Part shown: piece by piece, positions 58,982-64,000 of the stretch
Layout: each line of letters opens with the position of its first letter
Numbering within the stretch: the first letter of the stretch is position 1
NCBI RefSeq assembly: GCF_004912195.1
Contig: NZ_STGW01000004.1
Location: forward strand, 256,485-320,484
Direction of reading: 5' to 3'
Origin: Nocardioides caeni
GTDB lineage: Bacteria > Actinomycetota > Actinomycetes > Propionibacteriales > Nocardioidaceae
Length of the DNA stretch: 64,000 bases
Program-made: the position numbers and the translations under genes
Notes under the pieces: model-generated
Database searches by the model: none
The model's input: the letters and a program-made list of their open reading frames with translations, nothing else
What the model was told of the DNA's origin: nothing

Positions 58982-60175
58982 TCAGCAGAGGCTGGCGTCG
59001 GCGCGACCCTCCTCGTCGAGACCGGCGCCGTCGCCGCCCGTCGCCCCGTCGCTCGCCCCGTCGCTGGAGCCCGTGGCCCCACCGCTCGGGTCGGCGGACT
59101 CCGAGGTGGTGCCGTCGGGGTTGGTGGCCGCGCTGATGCCGTCGTCGAGGAACTCCTCGGTCAGGGGCTGGTCGTCGATGACGAGCTGCCAGAGGTCCTC
59201 GACCTCCGGCAGCCACTCGACGCCGCCGCTGACCTTGTCGGTGTCATAGGTCCACGGCGTGGTGACGAAGGCGATGTTGTCGAGACCGATGCCGTTGAAG
59301 GACTGGCCGAGCTTCGCCAGCTGGGCGACGTTGTCGAAGTCGGTGGTCAGCGACTTCGTCGCCGCGTTGAGGAAGCGGAGCAGCTGGTCGGGCCGGGCCA
59401 GCATCTCGGCGCCGACCGCCTCGCTGATCATCGAGGAGATGAAGGTCTGCTGCCGCTTGATCCGCTGCAGGTCGGTGCCGTCGCCGACGTTGCGCACCCG
59501 CACGTAGGACAGGGCCTCGTCGCCGAAGATCTCGCGGGTGCCGGCCTTCAGCGTGATGCCGTGCTCGGTGTCGACGATGTCCTCGGGGATGCAGACCTCG
59601 ACGCCGTCGAGGGCGTCGACCATCCCCTTGAAGCCGTTGAAGTCCACCACGACGTACTTGTCGACGAAGACGCCCGTCAGCTGCTCGACCTGCCGGATCG
59701 TGCAGGCCGGTCCACCCACGAGGAAGGCATCGTTCCACTTGACGTAGCCGTCGCTCGCCGCGATCGGCGTCTCGTCCTCCTCGTAGCACTCGGGCCGCAT
59801 CACCGCGGTGTCCCGCGGGATCGAGATGCCGTAGGCGAACTTCCGGTCGGCCGAGAGGTGGAACAGGATCGTCGTGTCGGAGCCACCGCCGGACTCGCTG
59901 TCGATGCCGTTGGAGCCCTCACGCGTGTCGTCGCCCATCACCAGGACGTTGAGGTCGCCCTCGATCGCCTGGTCGGGGCGGTCGTCGCCCAGCTGGTCGC
60001 TCACGTCGACGTGGGTGAGGTTGCCGTTGAACCGCTCGTAGGCGACGACGATCCCGACGCCGGTCACCAGGCCCCGTCCCAGCAGGCTGGCCACGATCAC
60101 CCGCACCACGGTCCGCTTCGGCGTCGCAGCGCGCCGGCGCCCGCCACGTCCCGGGGAACCGTCGTGCTCGTCCAT
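58982..60175 (-). CDS. LytR-CpsA-Psr (LCP) family ligase, copy 2
   Basis: A 397-residue paralogue of copy 1 with the same order: basic start, one helix (VIVASLLGRGLVTGVGIVVAY), NVLVMGDDTREG, SIPRDTAVMRPECYE, KYVVVDFNGFKGMVDALDGV, EALSYVRVRNVG, RIKRQQTFIS. The helix carries an Arg in place of a hydrophobic residue, which is odd but tolerable. The two genes are 160 bases apart and arose by tandem duplication followed by clear divergence. Confidence 0.9.
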   Translation of the reverse strand: MDEHDGSPGRGGRRRAATPKRTVVRVIVASLLGRGLVTGVGIVVAYERFNGNLTHVDVSDQLGDDRPDQAIEGDLNVLVMGDDTREGSNGIDSESGGGSDTTILFHLSADRKFAYGISIPRDTAVMRPECYEEDETPIAASDGYVKWNDAFLVGGPACTIRQVEQLTGVFVDKYVVVDFNGFKGMVDALDGVEVCIPEDIVDTEHGITLKAGTREIFGDEALSYVRVRNVGDGTDLQRIKRQQTFISSMISEAVGAEMLARPDQLLRFLNAATKSLTTDFDNVAQLAKLGQSFNGIGLDNIAFVTTPWTYDTDKVSGGVEWLPEVEDLWQLVIDDQPLTEEFLDDGISAATNPDGTTSESADPSGGATGSSDGASDGATGGDGAGLDEEGRADASLC

Positions 60176-60226
60176 GGACGACCACGGTACGGCGTGCGGC
60201 AACCCACCTGACAAGATGGGCGCCAC

Positions 60227-60299
60227 GCCCCAGTAGCTCAGTGGATAGAGCAGCCGCCTCCTAAGCGAAAGGTCGCAAGTTCGACTCTTGCCTGGGGCA
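60227..60299 (+). tRNA. tRNA-Arg (anticodon CCT) with a weakened anticodon stem
   Basis: Acceptor GCCCCAG/CTGGGGC, D arm GCTC/GAGC, anticodon loop CTCCTAA with CCT, T arm GCAAG/CTTGC with TTCGACT. CCA is not encoded. The anticodon stem GCCGC/GCGAA pairs only in its three lower positions; 28-42 is C with A and 27-43 is G with A. It reads AGG codons. Confidence 0.88.
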
Positions 60300-60374
60300 C
60301 CGACGGGTGACCCGATGGGCGACATCCGGGGACGAACGTTGCCCGGTCCACGACCGCTGACCTTCACTCGTCCC

Positions 60375-61379
60375 ATGGGACTGCTCCGGATCCGCCTCCT
60401 CGCCCTGCTCGCCGTCGCCGTGGCCCTCGTCGCCGGAGCGGCCGCCGCTCCCGCCGCTGCCGAGGACGCCGAGGACCCGCGCATCCCGACCGAGCTCGCC
60501 ATCAGGACGCTGGACACGGCTCCGGTCTTCGGGGAGCTCCGCCCCGTGGTCGCCGAGCTCATCACGGTGCCCAAGACGCCCCATGGCGGGCTGGTGCAGT
60601 TCAGCATCGACGGGGTCCCGGCGGGTGAGCCGGCCCCGCTCCGCACAGTTCCCAACGTCGTCAGCTGGGTCGCCACGCTCGTCGTCCCGACCGATCTCGC
60701 CGCGGGCGACCATGTCATCGAAGCGACCTTCCCCGGCGACGACGCCTACGCGCCGAGCACCGCGTCGGTGGAATATCGAGTGGACCCGGCGAGCACCACC
60801 ACGACGCTCAGCGCCGCACCGGCCAGCGTCTCCGTCGGTGACGACGTCACCCTGTCGGCCCAGGTCGCGGTGGAGGCACCCGGCGCGGGCACGCCCACCG
60901 GCACGATGCAGTTCCATGTCGACGGCAGTCCCCTCGGCGCGCCGGTCGCCCTCGACGGCGACCGGGTGACACTCACCACCGACACGCTGCCCGCCGGCGA
61001 CCACACGATCACGGCGACGTACGCCGGCGACGGCAATTTCCACCCCAGCACCTCGTCGGGCACCACCGTGAGCGTCGCCAAGCGAGCGACCACGCTCCTC
61101 GCCCAGCCCGCCCTGGTCCGGCTGAGCCCCCTCGGCCTCCCCCTGGGCCGGCTGCAGGCCACCCTGACCCGCGGCACCGCCCCGGTGCCGGGGGCCGAGG
61201 TCGACTTCACGGCCGGCTCCCGCAGCCTCTGCACGGCCACCACCGACGCGAGCGGCGTCGCGACCTGCGCCGCGACCCTGCGCCTGGTCGACCTCCTCCT
61301 GAGCTTCGGCTACACCGCGTCGTACGCCGGGTCGGACACCGACCTCGCCGCGACGGCCCGCGGAGGGCTGCTCGGCTAG
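60375..61379 (+). CDS. Secreted protein with Ig-like repeats
   Basis: A 334-residue exported protein. The signal peptide (MGLLRIRLLALLAVAVALVAG) ends at AAPAAAED. Three beta-sandwich repeats follow, the second a classic bacterial Ig-like unit (TPTGTMQFHVDGSPLG, LPAGDHTITATYAGDGNF). There is no sorting signal or membrane tail, so it is probably released or held by binding to the wall. Its stop shares CTAG with the stop of the convergent PQ-loop gene. Confidence 0.8.
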   Translation: MGLLRIRLLALLAVAVALVAGAAAAPAAAEDAEDPRIPTELAIRTLDTAPVFGELRPVVAELITVPKTPHGGLVQFSIDGVPAGEPAPLRTVPNVVSWVATLVVPTDLAAGDHVIEATFPGDDAYAPSTASVEYRVDPASTTTTLSAAPASVSVGDDVTLSAQVAVEAPGAGTPTGTMQFHVDGSPLGAPVALDGDRVTLTTDTLPAGDHTITATYAGDGNFHPSTSSGTTVSVAKRATTLLAQPALVRLSPLGLPLGRLQATLTRGTAPVPGAEVDFTAGSRSLCTATTDASGVATCAATLRLVDLLLSFGYTASYAGSDTDLAATARGGLLG

Positions 61380-61648
61380 TCTCCCGGTCGACCGCTGGCC
61401 AGCCGCGCGGCGAGGATCCCCGCACAGATCGGCGTGATCAGCAGGTTGGGCACCGCGATCGCCCAGAGCTCGTTGGCGAAGCCGTAGACGATCCAGGCGG
61501 CGCCCTGGACGGTGGCGATCGACCAGGTCCAGACACTGAGGCCCGCCAGGCCGCCGGGCAGCAGCCGGCGGGCCAGGGCGCGGCGGGCCTGGGGCACGAA
61601 CTGGGCGACGTCCACGACCCCGACCAGCCAGCCGAGCAGGGCGGTCAC
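61376..61648 (-). CDS. PQ-loop (SemiSWEET-like) membrane protein, copy 1
   Basis: A 90-residue protein with three hydrophobic helices and the PQ motif FVPQARRA in the first. Proteins of this size form dimers that move small sugars or other solutes. The GTG start overlaps the stop of its neighbour (GTGA). The two half-size genes differ enough to form a heterodimer. Confidence 0.75.
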   Translation of the reverse strand: MTALLGWLVGVVDVAQFVPQARRALARRLLPGGLAGLSVWTWSIATVQGAAWIVYGFANELWAIAVPNLLITPICAGILAARLASGRPGD

Positions 61649-61920
61649 CGGCGGTTCCTCGCCCGGGAGCGCAGCAGCACGGCGACGATGACCGTCGCGC
61701 ACACCAGGTTGGCGACACCCGCCACGACCACCGGCGCCGCCGACTTCGTCGCACCGTAGGTGATCAGCAGGGCGTTGAAGGCCATCGCCACGAGATAGGT
61801 GGCGAGGCTGATCGGCGCCAGCAGGTCGGGGTCGGCACGGTGCCGGACCGCGCGCCACGCCTGCGGGATCCACATCGAGGCGGCACCGGCGCTGCCGACG
61901 TAGCCGACGGCCTCGATCAT
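61645..61920 (-). CDS. PQ-loop (SemiSWEET-like) membrane protein, copy 2
   Basis: A 91-residue, three-helix protein with MWIPQAWRAV in the first helix, ATYLVAMAFNALLITYG in the second and a basic C-terminal end. It is coupled to copy 1. Two direct copies of ATGGCTCGATCAT lie just before its start (61919-61942), leaving only 21 bases between it and the phosphopantetheinyl transferase stop. Confidence 0.75.
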   Translation of the reverse strand: MIEAVGYVGSAGAASMWIPQAWRAVRHRADPDLLAPISLATYLVAMAFNALLITYGATKSAAPVVVAGVANLVCATVIVAVLLRSRARNRR

Positions 61921-61941
61921 GGCTCGATCATGGCTCGATCA

Positions 61942-62691
61942 TCAGCGGCGCAGTGCCACCGCGGCGCCGTAGCCGTCGGGCACGTCCACGTCGAGCACCT
62001 CCCACTCGCCGATCACCCGGCCGGGTGCGTCGTCGGAGCCGAGGTAGTCCAGGTGCGGGTCGCGGCCCAGGCCGATGCCGATGCCCTTGAGGTAGGCCTC
62101 GGTGCGCGACCAGGCGCGGGTGAACCGCACGGTGGCGCGACCGCCGTCCAGCGTGCCGTGGGCGGCGGCCTCCACCTCCTCGGTCTCGCGGGGGTGCAGC
62201 AGGCGCGACAGCGCGACGGGATCGTCGGGATGGCGCTCGACGTCGACGCCCACCGGGCGGTCGGCGACGGCGATGAGGATCTGGCCCGGCGTGTGCGACA
62301 GCGAGAACTCGACGGCAGCGCCCTCCACGCGCGGACGGCCGTGCGGCTCACCGCAGCCGGGGCACGCATGCCGCCCCCACACGACCTCCTCCGGCGACAC
62401 CCCGGTCGCCGCGCCCAGCACGAGGCGGGCGGCGACGTGAGCCAGCTCGTAGGCGTGGCGCAGCTCCGCCCGGACGTACGACGACGCCTGCTGCCGCTCG
62501 CCGGCGTCCAGCCACGCGCGGCACGGGTCGAGGGCGTCCGCGCCGAAGCGGTCGGTGTCCAGGCGCCAGATCCCGAGGCCGGGAGCCTCGGCCGGTCGTG
62601 TCTCTGGAGCGGTGTCGAGGGAGTCGAGGGTCGCGGGCACGACCGCTGCCGCAGTGCGGTTCGGTTGTGCTTCCCCCGCGTCCCGACTCAT
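61942..62691 (-). CDS. 4'-phosphopantetheinyl transferase
   Basis: A 249-residue Sfp-type enzyme that loads the phosphopantetheine arm onto carrier proteins. The family motifs are VGVDVERHP and AWSRTEAYLKGIG, in which the usual WxxKEA lysine is a Thr, a frequent variant. FSLSHTPGQ gives the conserved His. The first 40 residues are a variable tail. Such genes usually serve a polyketide, peptide or fatty-acid carrier; none is in the window. Confidence 0.87.
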   Translation of the reverse strand: MSRDAGEAQPNRTAAAVVPATLDSLDTAPETRPAEAPGLGIWRLDTDRFGADALDPCRAWLDAGERQQASSYVRAELRHAYELAHVAARLVLGAATGVSPEEVVWGRHACPGCGEPHGRPRVEGAAVEFSLSHTPGQILIAVADRPVGVDVERHPDDPVALSRLLHPRETEEVEAAAHGTLDGGRATVRFTRAWSRTEAYLKGIGIGLGRDPHLDYLGSDDAPGRVIGEWEVLDVDVPDGYGAAVALRR

Positions 62692-62716
62692 CGCCTCGAG
62701 GCTAACAAGGCACCGG

Positions 62717-63142
62717 TCAGTCGTCGGCGGCGGCCTTCTCCGCCGCGGCAGCCTTCTCGGCCTTCGCCCGGGCGCGGGCGGACTTGCCGATGGTGTCCTC
62801 GACCAGCGAGTTGAGCCGGGCGCCGTGCGGCCAGCCGGCGTAGTGGCAGACCATGATGACCAGCTCGCGCAGGGCCTCGTCGTCGAGCTCGCCGGCGGCG
62901 TGGGCGGCCGGGACCTGGATGTTGAGGACATCGTGCTGGTTGCTGCCGACGAGCAGGCCGATCAGCAGCAGGCGGCGGTCGCGGTCGGTGAGCCCGGGGC
63001 GTTGCCAGATGTCGCCGAAGAGGTGCTCGACCGTGTAGCGGAAGAAGTCGCCGTCGCCGTCGGACATCTCGAAGCCATAGACGTGCTCCATCTTCTCCAG
63101 GCCCTTGCGGCGGGCCTCAGGGAGGTCGTCGAACTTGCCCAT
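62717..63142 (-). CDS. Carboxymuconolactone decarboxylase-like (AhpD fold) protein
   Basis: A 141-residue helical protein of the CMD family (GLEKMEHVYGFEM, LTDRDRRLLLIGLLVG, DEALRELVIMVCHYAGWPHG). The two-cysteine motif of AhpD peroxidases is not present; only CHYAGWP remains, as in decarboxylase-like members. An Ala/Lys tail follows. Its start abuts the stop of the dehydrogenase upstream (shared base 63142), so the two act together, perhaps in the degradation of a small acid. Confidence 0.8.
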   Translation of the reverse strand: MGKFDDLPEARRKGLEKMEHVYGFEMSDGDGDFFRYTVEHLFGDIWQRPGLTDRDRRLLLIGLLVGSNQHDVLNIQVPAAHAAGELDDEALRELVIMVCHYAGWPHGARLNSLVEDTIGKSARARAKAEKAAAAEKAAADD

Positions 63143-64000
63143 CAGTGATCTCCTTCGGGAAGGCCCAGGCCGGGGCCGAGGCGGTCGATCGCGAGCTCGG
63201 CGAGCGGGACCTCGACGCCGAGCTGGTGGGCCAGCTCGATCGCGAAGCCGAGATCCTTCACGCCGAGGGATGTCACGTTGCTGAAGACGCCGTACCAGAA
63301 GTCGTCGGGGTCGAGGACCGCCGTGGTCTCCCGATGCATGATCGCGCCGGGTCCGCCGGTGATCGCGTCGGTGTGGCGGACGACGTCGCCGAGGTCCTTG
63401 AGGCTGAGCCCGGCCGCCTCGGCGAGACGCTGGGCCTCGGTCGCCGCGGTGAACGCGATGAAGTGCATCATGTTGCGCGCCAGCTTGAACTTCGTCCCGG
63501 CGCCGATCGGTCCGGCGTGGACGACCTTGCTGCCTAGCACCCGCAGCACCGGCTCCGCAGCCTCGAAGGCCTCCTCCTCGCCGCCCACCATCAGGGCGAG
63601 CGAGCCGTCGGCGGCACCCATCGCACCGCCCGACACCGGGGCGTCGACCACACGGACTCCGTGCCGGGCCGCGGTGGCGGCAAGTGCGGCGGGCGTCCCC
63701 GGAGCGACGGTCGAGTGGATCACGACGGTCAGCCGGTCACCCGCGACGCCGAGCACCTCGCCGAGCACCTCGCGGACCTGATCGTCGTCGCGCACCATCA
63801 CGCACAGGACGTCGGACCTGGCCGCCATGGCGGCGACGCTGGCCGCGATCCGCGCCCCGGCACGCTCCGCCTCGGCGAGCGGGTCGGGCGCGACGTCATA
63901 CACCCACACCTCGAGGTCCGCTGCCTCCTGCTGCTGGGCGAGCCGCAGCGCCATGGGCTTGCCGATGTTGCCCAGCCCGATGAATCCGACGACGGTCGTC
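63142..64000 (-). CDS. NAD(P)-dependent oxidoreductase, 3-hydroxyisobutyrate dehydrogenase family (5' end cut)
   Basis: At least 286 residues; only the first few are beyond the right edge. The Rossmann loop VVGFIGLGNIGKPMA opens the protein. DAPVSGGAMGAADG is the substrate-binding signature and GAGTKFKLARNMM contains the catalytic lysine of the beta-hydroxyacid dehydrogenases. It oxidises a 3-hydroxy acid such as 3-hydroxyisobutyrate or a tartronate. It is coupled to the CMD-like gene. Confidence 0.9.
   Translation of the reverse strand, partial: TTVVGFIGLGNIGKPMALRLAQQQEAADLEVWVYDVAPDPLAEAERAGARIAASVAAMAARSDVLCVMVRDDDQVREVLGEVLGVAGDRLTVVIHSTVAPGTPAALAATAARHGVRVVDAPVSGGAMGAADGSLALMVGGEEEAFEAAEPVLRVLGSKVVHAGPIGAGTKFKLARNMMHFIAFTAATEAQRLAEAAGLSLKDLGDVVRHTDAITGGPGAIMHRETTAVLDPDDFWYGVFSNVTSLGVKDLGFAIELAHQLGVEVPLAELAIDRLGPGLGLPEGDH

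Overview
The window comes from a high-GC actinobacterium. A member of the Nocardioidaceae (Nocardioides or a close relative) is my best guess. The reasons are the very high GC with strong third-position bias, the gene order galU-moeA-moaC-mog-rimJ-sepX opposite a 5-formyl-THF cyclo-ligase and near an HrcA-controlled ruc gene and mscL, the leaderless GTG starts, and the many FadE-, CaiB- and Ltp-type genes. Genus level is inference.

Region 1 (1-37.4 kb) is a catabolic cluster for an acyl-CoA-linked substrate. A minus-strand operon of about 14.8 kb starts from a leaderless promoter at 14862 and runs to the left edge. It encodes two CaiB/BaiF CoA-transferases, two lipid-transfer-type thiolase-fold proteins, each beside a zinc-ribbon DUF35 protein, an acyl-CoA dehydrogenase, an APH-like phosphotransferase and a 97-residue protein (an LvaC/LvaA/LvaB-like set). 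These are followed by an acyl-CoA synthetase, a second acyl-CoA dehydrogenase, an aldehyde dehydrogenase, an SDR, a thiolase and an MFS transporter. Next come a FadR-type regulator, an LhgO-like oxidase, an iron-type alcohol dehydrogenase with an aldehyde dehydrogenase, and an Rbs-type ABC importer. A P450 operon faces a stand-alone diflavin reductase. The right part holds an amidohydrolase, an enoyl-CoA hydratase, a third CoA-transferase, a thioesterase, a zinc alcohol dehydrogenase, an SDR and a degenerate creatininase-family protein. A shared box, TCATGAG(G/A)AA, lies in front of the main transcription units and links them into one candidate regulon, most simply controlled by the FadR protein encoded in the middle. 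The substrate cannot be read from the sequence.

Region 2 (about 37.4-46.6 kb) is an island with visibly lower GC in its middle. It holds a tyrosine integrase and excisionase-like gene beside tRNA-Ala(CGC), a SIR2-STAND NTPase of the type used in anti-phage defence, a GIY-YIG nuclease-domain protein, a NERD-domain gene broken by two single-base frameshifts, two unrecognised small genes, and an HTH plus zinc-motif gene pair. I could not find a duplicated attachment site.

Region 3 (46.6-64 kb) is core genome: sepX, rimJ-like, mog, moaC, moeA and galU divergent from 5-formyl-THF cyclo-ligase, a penicillin-acylase-family protein, ruc with a CIRCE operator, a SAF-domain protein, mscL, two tandem LytR-CpsA-Psr enzymes, tRNA-Arg(CCT), a secreted Ig-like protein, two tandem PQ-loop proteins, a phosphopantetheinyl transferase, a carboxymuconolactone-decarboxylase-like protein and a 3-hydroxyisobutyrate-dehydrogenase-like protein cut by the right edge.
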